Positions 12,802 to 26,100 of a DNA stretch of 64,000 nt are shown here, piece by piece (position 1 is the stretch's first letter; the number at the start of each line of letters is the position of its first letter). The position numbers and the translations under genes were made by a program. Location: the NCBI GenBank assembly GCA_017590115.1, contig JAGGNK010009114.1, positions 21,862,662 to 21,926,661 of the forward strand, given 5' to 3'. Source of the DNA: Montifringilla adamsi. Taxonomy: Eukaryota; Chordata; Aves; Passeriformes; Passeridae. Under the pieces are notes generated by a model. That model made no database searches, had not been told where the DNA came from, and saw only the letters and a program-made list of their open reading frames with translations.

Positions 12802-14258
12802 CTACACAAAGAAGGGAACGGCAGCAAGTCAGAAAATACAAATATGTCAAAATAATGCTGAAGATAGTATTGGGAGTAGCACATTTTATATTCATCATGC
12901 AGTATAAACAGGTAGCTCAACTGGGAAAGTGTGCATTACCAGTCTAACCCCTTCAAGCAAGTAATCATCAGTCTGACACGGGGGAAATAATCCATTCTTG
13001 TCCTGCTAGATCCCCTGAGACAGTCTGGCAGAAACAATCCATATTTTAACTTTTTTTCCCCCCACTGTAACATTGTTTTCGATTCCACCAACATTTTTGG
13101 ATAATTTTATCCACCAAGTTTCAATTTTGGTAGTTCTCAAGTATGTTTAATACAGTCTATTTGTAACATGCAAAATTGTCACATCACAAATAGTTTGCTG
13201 CAAGCAACTCTAGAGACAGTTAGGATGACCAGTAGACAATACACCATTTCTACACCAGTAAATCTTAGTTGTTTCCTAAATTCATGTCTCTTGTCCTGAT
13301 ACTTATATTGCAGTATTGGAGAGCTCTTAGTTCCCAGGTGATTCCTGTGCCAGCTCTTTCCAGGAAGCAGCATTATTGATTTTTTTCTGGGAACACAGAG
13401 GAACACTGACAGCTCTGGACAGCTTCTAATCATGGAAGGCCTGAAGGCTCAAACCATTCAGGAGCAGCAGCTCAGTACAATAAACCCCACAAACCAGGCA
13501 GGGGGAAGCCAGGCCTGATAGTGTTGGGGTGATAGCATGTACAAATACCACCTACTACCCCTACTCTGGCGGCTCTAGTGAGATTTTAATTCTGTTTCTC
13601 TAATAGGGATAATAATTTCCCCATCTGTCCATCCATGCTGCAGTTTTTTAACTGATGCAGAAGGACATTCTTTTGTTAGGAATCACACACTTGTGGAGAG
13701 GGAAGCAGAGTTGAGGATACCCGCATGCAGCCAGGAATGCCCAGCATTAGAGATTGCAAGTCAGCTGTAGTCCCAAAACCACACAGAAACATGTTAGAAG
13801 AGTATTTTCCTGTTCACAATACTTCCATAGCACCTCTCAAAGTCTCATACAACACAGCCATACTGACAAGGAAACCTAGTCCTGGGGAAAAAAACCAATC
13901 TCTATCTCATGAACAGCAACAAACAAGATCAACTTTTCTAGAAGAGAAGAATGGAGTAAAATGTCTCAATTTCCTTTTCTAAAAGGTCTCCTTTTCCTTT
14001 TCCTTTTCTTTTTCTTTAGAAAAGGAAACAGGTTCTTTGTCCTCCTTTAGAACCAGGAGGACAAAGACCCTTTAGGTGCTGTATTATTATCACTGATAAA
14101 TAATGAGACAGCGAATGAAGGGTAAGGAAGTAAATGCAGCTGTTAGATTGTTAGTTACTCTTCACACCATATTAAAACACTGGCCATTAAAACACTGATA
14201 CCTCTACACTGGCCACAGCACCCATCTCATTTAAGAGATGCCACTACTTATTTTATAC
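12802..14258 (-). other. NCKAP5 intron with pyrimidine tract and stem-loop
   Basis: This 1,457-bp intron is unremarkable except for a CCTTTT-type pyrimidine tract at 13988-14017 and the inverted repeat beside it. The 13725-13982 plus-strand open frame has no gene-like support. Confidence 0.75.
14034..14067. repeat. Perfect 13-bp inverted repeat (stem-loop)
   Basis: The arms 14034-14046 (TCTTTGTCCTCCT) and 14055-14067 (AGGAGGACAAAGA) are exact reverse complements around an 8-base loop. Two more pairs (31-32 with 69-70 of the same block) extend the stem past one mismatch. Next to it, TTTCCTTTT and AAAAGGAAA can form a second, shorter stem. In the NCKAP5 pre-mRNA the structure lies about 190 nt downstream of the donor of the exon at 14259-14395. 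Confidence 0.85.
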
Positions 14259-14395
14259 CTTTGGTTTAGTAGTTTTCTTGGGGGTCCACTCCGGAAGAAC
14301 TTCTCTATTTTCTACAGTCTCTTCAGCGTGTTCTAATGAGGCAGAGGTCACAGAACTTGCTTCATGTTCACTTTGCTTTGCAAGGTTAATTATTC
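14259..14395 (-). CDS. NCKAP5: NCKAP5 exon (acidic/Ser segment ending WTPKKTTKPK)
   Basis: This exon has 137 nt. Two bases complete Gly from the previous exon, then 45 codons end in phase 0. The acceptor is cccttaattcag before GAATAATT; the donor is CCAAAG|GTATAA. The peptide begins IINLAKQSEHEASS, runs through an acidic stretch and ends EWTPKKTTKPK. It is too short to identify alone. Its place, phase match on both sides and clean splice sites make it part of the NCKAP5 transcript. This part of the protein is less conserved in the family, so it could be alternatively used. Confidence 0.8.
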
Positions 14396-16570
14396 CTGAA
14401 TTAAGGGAGATATTATTTAAATTCTAGGTCTCATCAGCATCTTCATGATAGTGTGTCAATTATAATTCAGTAAAAGCTGAGGGCAAATTGTGATACTTTC
14501 ATTATGTCCAATAATATTTTACTACTCAAAGGAAGAACTTACTAACTTACTGGAATAGTTCTAACTAAAGTAGCAGAATTTCATCCAAATCCTTTTCCAG
14601 TTAACGAGAGAAGAGGAAGGCATGAATTTAAATCTCTTCATTAGTTATAAAATATATATACCCTTTCAACAAAGAAACAACATTCAGTAACTACTTCTAG
14701 GCATTTCAGGATCTCCTCTGCTATTTAATGTTCTTAGAGAACAATCTTTTAATATAAATATAATTGGAAGTACCTTTCTAGCAGAAAGCCAGCTTTTTTA
14801 TTTGCTATATTTGCACTATGCAAAATCGAAACATCAAAGAAGATATATGGTGCATATGAAATAAAGTGATAATTGTAATTTGGATGAGAAAGTGAGGGAG
14901 AGGAGAATTGAATGAAGATAGTCTAGTAAAGAATGAGCTGACCCCATCATCTGATGTATACTACTTTTTTGTAACATCTCTTCATGACAATTTAATTAAG
15001 ATACAAACCCTACAAGGTTGGTGCAGTGAATATTAGCATTAAGATCAGAACAATCTTACTGCTACTGACTTCTTATGAAGCAATTCAATGCTTGCAGTTT
15101 CTGTTCAATTTGTTATAATGACAGTGTTTAATCATGGGCTCTACTCTATAACACACTGCTGAATTGAGGTCACACATGTGGCCATTCAAGCATGCAGCAC
15201 GTAATCTATAACTAAGATTTCTCTTCTGAATCCTTCTCAGCTGTACCATCAATTAACAGTACAATTATTTTAGAAATACTAAGTATTAAAATATCTTTTA
15301 TTTAGCTTTGATTTGAAACAAGCAAGGGAGTCTGCAATAAAGCATACCATGTGTGTTTGCAGTCTATTATACCACTACAATACTGCACTGGGAATATTGC
15401 TAAATTAACTGAGTTCTGAGATGTTTAATTAGAAACCTTCTGTTATGCATTCTATGGACATATAAGAGAGGCTTCTTTCCTCCTACGTTCAATATATGTC
15501 AGCTCATTAGCAAAATATACATTTGATGGCCTTAAACTAAGCTCAAACTTGATATTTAGCCTTACATGCTAATTACACAGAATCTCTCTTATAGAGGGAT
15601 ACAGATTTATACAAGTTAAATACTCACAACTTCTACAGGAGCAATAACTGGACTGACAAAGTGCTAATCACCATAACCCCAATAAATGAGTGACATTGCA
15701 TTTGGTCAAGATAAAACAATACCCTTCTCTACTAAACTAATCACTTTTACTGTGCTTTCTGCTGTATCTGTTGTGCTGACTATGAAAATTTCCCCATTGT
15801 TAATGCTACATGATTTTTAATGCTATTAACATATATATTAATAACTCCAAAGCCTTCCAAAAACAAATATAAACAGTCAATGTTTGTTTATAAAAAATGC
15901 ACAGACTTCAATGGAACTATTTAATAATACAGAGTTATTTTCTCGAGCTTTGATGGATTGCCAGTCCTTTTATACCTTTGTCAGCTCTTCCTTTATAACT
16001 TAAACACACACATAGCTCATAAGTGAAAGTCAGGTACTTTACGTTCATATACAGAAATGTGTTTGTATGATGTAGTAAAGTAATGAGAGCCTTGTATGAG
16101 GTCAAGGCTGTATATTCAGTGGGACAGAATTTATGCATTGAGGCCAAATGAGTCTTTAGCTCAAATCCAGTATCAAAAGCAAGTCTTTATGAATTTATCT
16201 TTTCTATGTCACAACATGGCTGTGCTTTATACTTTGTACAGTGTGATCCTGAATACTGCTGAACACCCGTATTCTTTTTCAAGTCAACTTCCAAGGTTGT
16301 CATATGGGTTTTTTTTCTTCAAGTACTGTTTCTTGAGAAAAGGCTTTAAGTACTAAACTAATTTTTCTTTCTCAGATAAGTATTTTGTATAACAAAATTT
16401 CCATATGGCTCAGGTCACAAACTTGTTAACCTTACGCATTCATAAAGAGAGTATCTTCTGCTCCGCATTTAACATTTCTGTTATCAATTGCCATTATTAC
16501 AGGATTCCTGCTAATCAAAACAGAGGCCGAGGCAGAAATAATGTGATTTTCAGTGTAATTGACATTTTAC
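14396..16570 (-). other. NCKAP5 intron, nothing distinctive
   Basis: A 2,175-bp AT-rich intron between GTAAAA (high end) and TTCAG (low end). I see no repeat, exon or structured element in it. The short open frames around 15935-16356 look like chance. Confidence 0.75.
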
Positions 16571-16885
16571 CTGAGGAAGCTGGTTTGGGAAGGCGACTTT
16601 GAAAAGGTCGTATCCCTTTGGCAGTCATGGCCGGATCAGATGTTGAGTGACTAATTACACTTTCCACAGGCTCCTGGCTCTTAGCTGCTGAAGGCACTTC
16701 TCGCTCAAGAGTTTTGGCTTTTACTGAAGGAGCTGAAAGAGGAACTTGCTCAGATGCTGCAAAGATTCCCGTTTCCAAGGGTGACTCTTGCTTAGAAATG
16801 TGTCTGCCCGTCGATCGGTTCCCCGAGTCAGGGAGGGGGAAGGTTCCAATCCCACTGTCCAGCGTCCTCATCTGGCAGCAAGACT
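16571..16885 (-). CDS. NCKAP5: NCKAP5 exon carrying the RTLDSGIGTFPLPDSG block
   Basis: This exon has 315 nt: two bases completing Glu, 104 codons, then one base. The acceptor is ttcctgtgccttag before AGTCTTGC; the donor is TCCTCAG|GTAAAA. The peptide includes MRTLDSGIGTFPLPDSGNRS, KAKTLEREVPS, a HSTSDP block and FQSRLPKPASS. All are strongly conserved NCKAP5-family segments. Starting two bases later (16883) would also be open, but phase with the 79-nt exon requires 16885. SRLP at 16587-16598 sits in a basic, Pro/Ser-rich setting and is a possible EB-binding motif. Confidence 0.93.
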
Positions 16886-19800
16886 CTAAGGCACAGGAAA
16901 TTGGTGTGATGGGATGGAACTAAAGGCATTTAAAGCCAGGGAAAGGATCTAGGGGGGGAAAAGGGCACCTTCAAGGGAAGGGAAACATTTTGCACTTTGT
17001 GAGCGTGCTGTTACCTGTCACTGGAATGCTTTTGACATTTTGTCTAACTGAATACAAGGAAATCCCTGTTGAGATGCAATGAAATTAAACAAGTGCCAAA
17101 ACATTGACACTGGCCTGCTTTGGAGCAACAGTGTGACAATGGATAAGTGGGGCAGGTCCGGAAAGCAATTACAGATAAAACTTTAAAATAATTTCATTTG
17201 AAAGCCCACAGAATGTCTGGAGAGTGCCAGTGTGAGGGATGAAGGTTTGGCCTCTCCACACCTGTGTTTTGCTAATTGTTTCTCACACAAGAAGGTATTA
17301 ATCAAAATGTGTGATGTGTTCTTACACAGAATTAAGATTTACAGAATTTCTTAGAGATACCCATCTCTCAGAGCACCCTGAAAATCTTGGACAGAAACAG
17401 CCCTGCCTTTGTTTACCTTGTCACACTCTGGTCTGCACATCCCAGTTTGGGTAAGTGTCCACAATGCCAGGCACCTTTAATACTTTTTTTTGGAAGCACT
17501 GTGGTCCCACACAGCCCCCCAGCTCATTCATCCTATTGGAAAGATGCTGTACAAACCATGGAACAGGGAAAGGTGCAAATGTAGCTGTGTGCTCACTGCT
17601 ATTCGGGTAACCAGGATGTACAGGCAACCCCCCTGCCCTCTCATTCCCTACCAGTTTCCAGAGACTTCCCTTTTGTTTCTATAAGGGGCAAACAATGCTG
17701 TAGAGCCTGTGATGGCAAGGTCCTTCTGAGAGCTATAAACACCAAGGAGTGAACTTCAGCACTAATGGTTGGAAAATGAGCATAATTTAGGTTAAATGTC
17801 TGGAAACATCCCTTGACAGCAAGATCTTAAGTCTGTGGCAGACAATCCCAAAGGAAGCAGAGGAATTTCCTTTGCTTTGAACAATTTAAGGCTTCACTTG
17901 ACTAAAGATATACTGCACTGAACAATTGTACTCTAGCAGGAGATGCAGAACATGGCTCAATATATCTTCTCCATCTCTATTTTATGTGTTTCTGAGTATT
18001 TTTTTTATGATATGTCCAATTGTTATTTAAGTCTGTTGTAGTTGGCAGTTCTCTTTCAAGTAATTTTCATTATTTTTTTCCTCTGCAGTGTTTCTAATAC
18101 TCTCAAAAATTTGGAAATATTTCTCCCCTATGGGTTTTGCCTGTTTGTTTTTGAACTAAGAACATTACCATAGTCATTCTTGTTAAATATCTCAACGGAC
18201 TTTTCTTAACAAGGAAGAAACTACTTACAGACAAATTAAATATGTATTTCTATTTCATAGTTCTTGAGAAAGGAGAAGCAGCCTATATTTATGTGGTTCT
18301 CTTCGCCTTATCCTCATCACTCAGGATCAAAGAAAGACTGAAAGTCCTACTGAGCACCTGAACCTTACAGGGCTTGGCTGAGCTGCAGCAGCAAATTCTC
18401 TGTGCATTGTCTTTTAAAAGGGCAGTAAGTGCTAATGTGTAATAATGATTTTTGAAGTTGCTGAAGGTTTCCAAGGAAGCATGAAGAAAAAAAAAAAGAT
18501 AATTATATTTGGTTCTGCTGCATCAAAAGGAGGTATCCCATCTACTGAACCCTCTGATCTCAGCTATGCTTGCTCTAACTTTTTTTTTTGTTTGTTTGTT
18601 TTTGAATAACAAAATACCTAGATAGAAGTGGGAGTGTGGAAAAGCAATTTAAAATGCCAGGCATTGCTCTTGTCATTTTCTGAAAATAATCAAGCTGAAA
18701 CAGCATGTTAGTTCGTGGACAGGCAATTCTTCAACTAAGGACTATTGGTGAGAGAGTTAGCAAATAAAGGGAAATATGGAAGAAAAAAGGATTTCTGTTA
18801 TCTCCCCTTCAACCAAATGACATCTGAGCAACCCTGGTTGTGTTGGAGAGGCAGAGAGACGGGGAGTAAACTGAAACCATAAAAACCACACAAGTCTGAG
18901 GAGCCTCCCCCTCTCCTGTCTGTAGGGTCACTGTGAGACCTGATTTGGAACCCATTTCCACAGGGACTCTGAAGGATCTTTCAGTGTTGTTTCCTTTCTT
19001 ACCATTCTCTAAGAAATGAAAAAGTCATTCCCTCTGAATTATTACAGGAAATTTAAGTAGAGTCAAAATGTATATCAAAAAAGCAAAGCTACAGCCTTGG
19101 CTAAGGAGAAGTGGAAGATGGAAACTTTTATCTTCTGAGGACGTTTCTTAAAATGACATATGGGTTTCTCTTGCCCACTATTGCCTTGTGTACATCTAGG
19201 AATGGACCATGGAAACAATGGCAGAGAATCAAAAGAAATGAATACTGAGGGCCAGATTTCCAAAAATATACAGTCTCCTGCTGTATCCAAAATAATTGGG
19301 AGAGTGATGAAGGAGCACACCAGTGGTATCACATTCAATTAAAAGGAAAATAGTTTTAATCAATTATATTCTTCCTCCAGAGAGACTTTATCCATGATAA
19401 AGGAAATATACCAGGTGGAAAACAGATTTTCAAAGCAGCTCACACAGCTCAATTTTTAGTTCTGAAAAACCACAAAAGGGTCTGGTTTTCAAAGTGCTCA
19501 ATGCTTGGCAGCTCCTGTTGTGACACTTGGAGACAGATTTTTAGAAAATTCTGTGACTCAGCTATGTTGAATATAAACCTCAAAAACCTAGTCCTAAATC
19601 CAGAGGAAAAACCAAAATTCTTAGTGGATTTTTATTTTTCGTTACTAAAAGTAACTAATTCACCCCTAAATCTATATAATACAAACAAAAAAAGTATCTT
19701 TCAGAACAATTTATATTACTGAAAGAACAAATACACATTAGCTTGTTTTTTGAAATTTTTTGTGAAGCAACTGCAAAATAAAAAGTACTTTATACATCCC

Positions 19801-21002
19801 AGTGACAGCTTTCAAACAGCTTCATAGCCCATCTGATTTCATCAGCTGCACTGACACTTCAAATTACTGTTATCAGCAAGAGCTGCACAAGACTACATAA
19901 TGAAAATATGTAAAAGTTAAATCTCTGGTGCTGTGACAGTACCACTCAGTAGATGAAAAATGACTCCATGAAACATTAAAGTCTGGAAAGAGTTATATAT
20001 GAGCTTAATTACTTTTGCTTGAGAATTCTTCCTGGCATACCAGCCAAATTCCTTGCCTGTTTCTGATTTTTTTTTTCCTCCTCTTTCTCTGCCAGGGAAG
20101 AAAGAAGCTCACAGAATGGTATTGGCTTTATAGTGGACCCAGATAGATTCATCATCAGCCATTTCTCTGAATAATCAAAAGCCTGAAATAACCCCTCCCC
20201 TCCCTCTCATCATGGGGATTTGAGTCTGGACCTAAAATAAAGTCCCTGGAAGTCCTACTGTAGAGGAACAATTCAAAACTGAAAACAGAAACAAGGAAGA
20301 ATTTCTATTTCCTGGAGGTCAAGAAACTCTTGACTGCATGGGAACCTCTTGATGACAGGGTATTGTAAGAGTTCAGTGGAAAATTTGAGGAAGACCTTTA
20401 ATGTTAAGAAGCCTCTTAACCAGAGGAAAAAAAGGAGTTAACATTGCATAGAAAGTTTTCTGAAAGTTTTCTGAACTACTTCTCAATAATTTTCAAATTT
20501 AATATTTTCACATGCAAGATGATCCTGCAGTTCATGTGCTCCATCAGCTGGACACCACTGAAATTTGTGCAGCTTTGCAATACTGCATCATCACTGGGGC
20601 TTCACCAACATTTTCTGGTGTCAGTAGATCACCAAGGTCTCTTCAACACAGGGTCAGCACCCAAATTAGAGAAAGAATAAAAAGGATTTGTGGAAACTGC
20701 ACCACTCTGAGGGTCTGCACAAGAGTAGGAAAGGGACCTACACTCAGGCTGGCAGGTATCAGGAATTCTAAAAATTAGATCAGCACAGGGGAAAACAAGT
20801 CTAGCAGCTCATTCTGTAGGGTTTTTTTACATTTTCCTCTGAAATGCAAAAATTAAAGAGTTAGAAGTAAACATATCCCACTGATAAGAACTGACAGCTT
20901 AGAAGTAATTGAAGTATTTTAGGGCATTCTCCTGAGCGTAGATAATTTAAAAATGCATCTTAAATACCAGCAACAAATCATTAAACCTAATTATTCTTCA
21001 AC

Positions 21003-21049
21003 TTTTTTTTATTTATTTTTTTTATTTTATTTTATTTTTTTTTTTTCTT
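21003..21049. repeat. T-rich (TTTTA)n simple repeat
   Basis: Runs of T separated by single A residues give a TTTTATTTTATTTTA-like low-complexity tract ending in a longer pure T run. Confidence 0.92.
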
Positions 21050-21871
21050 CTGAAACACTTGCCACAAAGATATCAGAAACACATCACCTCTTTCTTAGAA
21101 AGCATCCTTGGTACCATTCATTGAAGACTGGAAGAGAATACCCAGGGAAGCTGAGTGCTGACCCTGCTTTTGTGTTCCTTCAGAAGTGCTGCTCTGAGTC
21201 ACTGTGAGGCTGAGAGGAGCTCTCCCTCTGAACTGGTTTATGCTGTTTCCCTTCTCTGCTCCTCTTTTCATACAATGCATGTGAAAGGAAAATCAATTTG
21301 GGGAGAAAAAATAAAAGGAAGCGTAGAACAGCTCCTGTGAAGGGAATTGCTTCCAGCACAACATAAGAAATGTGGGTCCAGCCCTGATTAAGTTCTACAC
21401 TGATGGTTGCAAATAGGGTATTAAAACAAGCAGCAGAGCAAAATCCATCCCACTTTTAGATCAAGGATATGTTAGTCTTTCTAATGTCAAACCTATGGTT
21501 GAGTCCTAGCACATAATGAAGAGGTTTCATGAATTTCATAAAAGAGAAGACATAAGGTGGTGACATATCTTTTAAACAAAGCTTCTGATTACACTTTTCT
21601 TCAATAATGTGAAAACATGCTTTTGCTAAGGGGGATATAATGCCACATGTTATTGCAAACAAACCTTTAACTGAATAACTGGGGAGTGTTTCATAATGTT
21701 TCCTCAGGTAAAGATTCACATTCTAATAAAGTCTTTTTATGTTGCATCCTAAATGAGTTTCACAGATGCTCAGTCTATTCACAAATCACATACAAGTCCT
21801 GTTTTACATAGGGACTGTTACACTGCAGAGAAGTCTATAAAATAACTCCTGGTTATTTTGACCACCTATCT

Positions 21872-21894
21872 AAAAAAAAAAAAAAAAAAAAAAA
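21872..21894. repeat. Poly-A tract, 23 A
   Basis: An uninterrupted run of 23 A. It could be a retroposition tail, but I see no recognisable gene-derived sequence upstream and did not find convincing target-site duplications. Confidence 0.92.
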
Positions 21895-22942
21895 GTGAGG
21901 TTTTCTATGATTCTTGAACAATCCATAAAAATCTTTACAGAAACCACAAGATGCCAAGTTTTGCCCACAGAGCTAAAGTAAGGCATCAATCAGCAGTTCT
22001 ATTGAACAGTATTTGTGAATAAATACAGCATCACACAAAATGGTCAGGCAATTCACCTACTAAGAATTAGGCATAACAAGAGGAGGCATTTCTGGATGGT
22101 GGCACAGAGGAAAGGCCTTACGGGTTGGAGGGGAAATAATTACAGGTCCTACTGTGCTGTAATTGCAGTTCTGCCTCTCTACCCACTCGTGCCACAAGTG
22201 ACAGAAGGCAGCTGCCTCTCAGTGCTGCTTGGGGGGATTGAGATTTCCAGAAGCAGCTCAATAACCTCAGCCATTCCCCACCACGGTGTACTCATCAAAC
22301 ACACTGATGGCTACCAGATGCAATTACTGCAAACAGACCCTATTTCTGCTTCAAATGACACATAAAGAGTTTCTGTTTGGAGGCTTTATGTTACTTAACT
22401 TCGATGGCCAATCTATCTTAACATTAAAAATAAACATCAACAAAGAGGACAAATGTATTTTATGTCAGAAAGATCACAGGTAGTTCTGCTTGCATCAGGC
22501 TTTCTAGGCATAATACTAGTAGCACAGGGACATATTTTCTTTAAAAGAAGCATCCCACCTCATGAAAATTGTGGAATCCTCCCCTGTGTTCACCACTACA
22601 GCTGGTTTGAGATATTCCTCACATAAATTTTCAAGTTTTGGCCTACAAAACTGTACATGATTGACAGAAATTTCAGCTGAAGTCTTTAAGTATCCACCAG
22701 AATTCTCCACAGAAAGCAGGCATTTTCAGGAAAAAAATATCAGTCAAAAATAGCTCTGTATCAAGAACAGTTTCGCTGGGAAATTTCCAGCAAGCTGTTT
22801 TCAGAAGTACAGACTCAAGCCTTGACAGGTTTTCAGAGGTAAATAACACTGAATAGGCCTTCTTCAAGGAGGATCCAGGACATTAAAAATGGAAGGACAT
22901 AGTTCCCATCAGTAACAGAATAAACAAATTCTAACAAATTAC

Positions 22943-23018
22943 CTTTCTTTGCATTAGAAAGTTCAAGAGTTTCCACTAAGCTGTCACGGGGAACCAGACA
23001 ACATCTACTGGCTTTCTT
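22943..23018 (-). other. Exon-like segment inside the 18-kb intron (possible cryptic or poison exon)
   Basis: On the minus strand a strong acceptor (ctccctttgtgttccag) is followed by 76 nt and a good donor, AAAG|GTAATT. In the gene's incoming phase (one base carried from the 79-nt exon) it reads four codons and then TAG, so inclusion would truncate the protein. In phase 0 it is open (KKASRCCLVPRDSLVETLEL...), but that phase does not fit either neighbour. It may simply be a chance pseudo-exon, which is common in introns of this size. Confidence 0.3.
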
Positions 23019-23084
23019 CTGGAACACAAAGGGAGTATAGTTTTTCCTAGCATTTTGAAACATGCCAAATTAAAAATTAATAGA

Positions 23085-23126
23085 TTTTCTTTTTTTTTTT
23101 TTTTAATTTTTCTTTTTTTTTTTTTC
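23085..23126. repeat. T-rich tract
   Basis: Two long T runs joined by AATTTTTC. It is low complexity and ends in CAG, so it also resembles a plus-strand splice acceptor. No plus-strand gene is seen here. Confidence 0.9.
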
Positions 23127-26100
23127 AGAAGAATATTTCAAATGTTGATAGGTCCCTGCAAAATTCTTTCAAAAGTTAATAAACATCTTTAAGCTACATG
23201 TGGCATTGGCAGGAAGAAGTTAAACTACAGATGGCAAAACAGATCTCTTTATTTGCACATCCTTCTCTTCATCTGCAATGCTAAAGCAACCACAAAAAAA
23301 AGAGAAAATATATTTCTGCCAAATTGATGTCAATTTAAAGTAGATTATTCCTTCTGGGTTTACACTATAATTTGATCCAGCTGATCAAAGATGAGTGCAT
23401 TATTATTTTCTATCTAGATCTGAGGTACAATCAGTGTGCAAAATTAAAAAACCCAAAGGCTATCCAAGGTAAAACTAGAAAAGACCCAACTTTTCACAGC
23501 CCTACACTCCCATGAGCACTGCACTGGTGGCATGGGATTATATCCAACATATATTAAAGAAGGATAAATTGGAGGACTGTGCTGTGTATTCTCAAATTAT
23601 GGAACTCTATTCATGGCTACTTGAGTCTTGGATTACAATTTATGCCTATTTACAATAACAATAAACTAAATAAATACAGCCTTTACCAACTTATTCAGTG
23701 GTTTTTCTATTTTCTTCCTAGTCATGCTTTATTTTGCAAAACCCACAAACTTCAATATGTCATTTATCCAATAAATTGTCAGCTGTCTTCACAGTTTTCC
23801 ATGACCACAATCCCATCTGAAGTGTATTTTCTGCATTGAAACTGAGATAATTGCTGCCTCATTTTAATTCTAGTCCCATCTCAAAATATATTTCCACTAG
23901 TAAGTCAAGATTAGCTTTAATTATTAGAGAATACTAATGATCTTGTACTCCAATTTAGCAGTTATCTATGGACTTTTTTTTTCCCAACAAATGCTTCCTA
24001 TCATCCTCCAGGCATACTTGTAATGGTGGCAAGTTACGTGGAATACTGTGGTTAAAGAGGACAAAATGAGCTGGAGAAGGAACTTGGATAATTTTTTGAA
24101 TTTTCTACTCCACATCTCTAAGTTTCTATTAAATACAAAGGTGTAAGTGCAGTTTTCCAGCTGGGGAAGTCTCACAGCCAATGGCACCTGGAATTATCTC
24201 TCTTGTATTATGCTGTTATATTTTCCTTCTAAAAATCTACTCACTGTTCTCAGGAGACAGGATATTAGGAATAGATACTATTTTAGTCCTACTAGAAAAG
24301 ATATATTGAGACTTATAACTCATTTGAAGAGCAGCTTGAAGCTCTGTGTAAAAGGTAATTAAATGAAGACTGGGTGCAGCCTGGCTGTCAATGAGGCCAG
24401 CCTAGAAATTCTTTGTGGAGCTATTCCTCTTTTCTGGTTCTTTATCTCCCTTTGGCTTTATATTGCCAATGAGCCTTACAACTTTGCCACTATCTCTGAG
24501 AAAGTTACAGATGAGTAAGAGCTGAGAAGAAGGAGAAGTCCTCACATCTCAAGCAGGGTGTGAATCCACGGTAAGCAACAGGTCTGCTGCCATGCAGGAA
24601 TGGAGCTTTCCCAGGCTTTTTCACTGAGCACAGCCTTCTGTTTCTCTCAGAACCCTGAAATGTGAGGGTTGGGAGCCAGCAATTGCACAGCGTCAGGAAC
24701 ACCTTCCTGGGGATGGCTCATTCAAGGTATGGATGGATGCTCCCCTTCTAACAGGAAAGACACATCCCAGCTCTCAGAAATCCTGCCTGTAAACAGCAAA
24801 GCCCAAGACAGGATGGTTTGTTATCTACCCAGGTGCTAAGAGGTGCCTCAGCCATGCCCTTTCCATGTCACCACAGGCCTTTATCTCTCTTGCTTTATGT
24901 CCCAGTTCTTCACATGAAAACACAGAGCTAATCCCACTTCTCCATCCCTGGAGTAGCTGCCATGAGGATAAAGGACATGGATGTTTGGCAGTCAGAGCAT
25001 AACCAACCTGCAATCCCTGCCATGAATAATGCTTGTGCACAGATACCTCCACTCAGCTTTTCTGGAGGTTCTTCAGGAATTAACAGCAAGCTGCAAAATA
25101 CTTCCAAGAAGCAAAAAGACTGGGGTTTTGCTGGTAGTATTAGAGGCAGCTGGTTTATTTTAAGAATAACTGCATTAAACCACAGTTAGAGAAGTGAAGA
25201 GGTCACACTTAGCAGCTCAGAGACATGGGCTGCACGTGGTGCCCAGGGGAGCATTTGGATGTTCCATGTTCCATGTGTTCACTGATGACTGGGCTGGAGG
25301 CATTTAAGGATAACAGGATGGAAGCACTGATTTACTTGCTGTTAAGCAACTCTCTTATAAATTGGAGTTTGGTTTCACTCACAGTGAGATACTTTCTTTG
25401 ATTTTCTATTCCCAACAGATACGACTAGGGATAGTGCTTTAAGCAAAAATGCTGTCTCTGGTAAACATGGACCAGTTTCTAAGTGCATAGAAAGCTCTGG
25501 GTTTTGCAAATGCACTAGAGAACATACTATATTTATTCTGGAACATCACTGCTTTTTGTTTGTTAGTACAAAAAAATACTGAAATTAAAGCCACATGAAT
25601 ATTAAATAAAGCTTTAAATAATTTATTTTTAGTTTTGGCCTGCAGATGGCTTTACTTAAGGGTACTGCTAACAATCACTTAAAATATACATGCACACCTG
25701 AACTAAAAACTGATTTTATTTCTTAATTAATGAAAACTTATTAACAGAGTGAAAACAGCACAAAGCTTTAAGTAACTTTTAGGTGCACTATAATCCTTCC
25801 ATTCTGGTAGCTAAGTTCAGTTCCAAACCAGCTGTGGAACTAACTGCAGGCAAGCAGGAGCTGGTAAGAAACCATCACAATTTGAAGCCAGAAGAATGAA
25901 TTCAGATTTTTTTTTCAGGAATTCTGTTTTTTGCAAAAAATGCATGCCACATTATGTGGTGCTACAAAAAACACCATTAGGATGAGAGCTTTGAAACAAC
26001 ATACTGCACCTCTGCTTGTTAAAGACAGGAAGTAAAGAAATTATTCACTGTAAATATATTGATTGATTTCCTTTTCTTTTCCTAACAGTGAATTGTCCAA

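Noticed and set aside
16714..16923. Plus-strand open frame at 16714-16923
   Set aside because: Mostly the reverse of the NCKAP5 exon at 16571-16885; no independent support.
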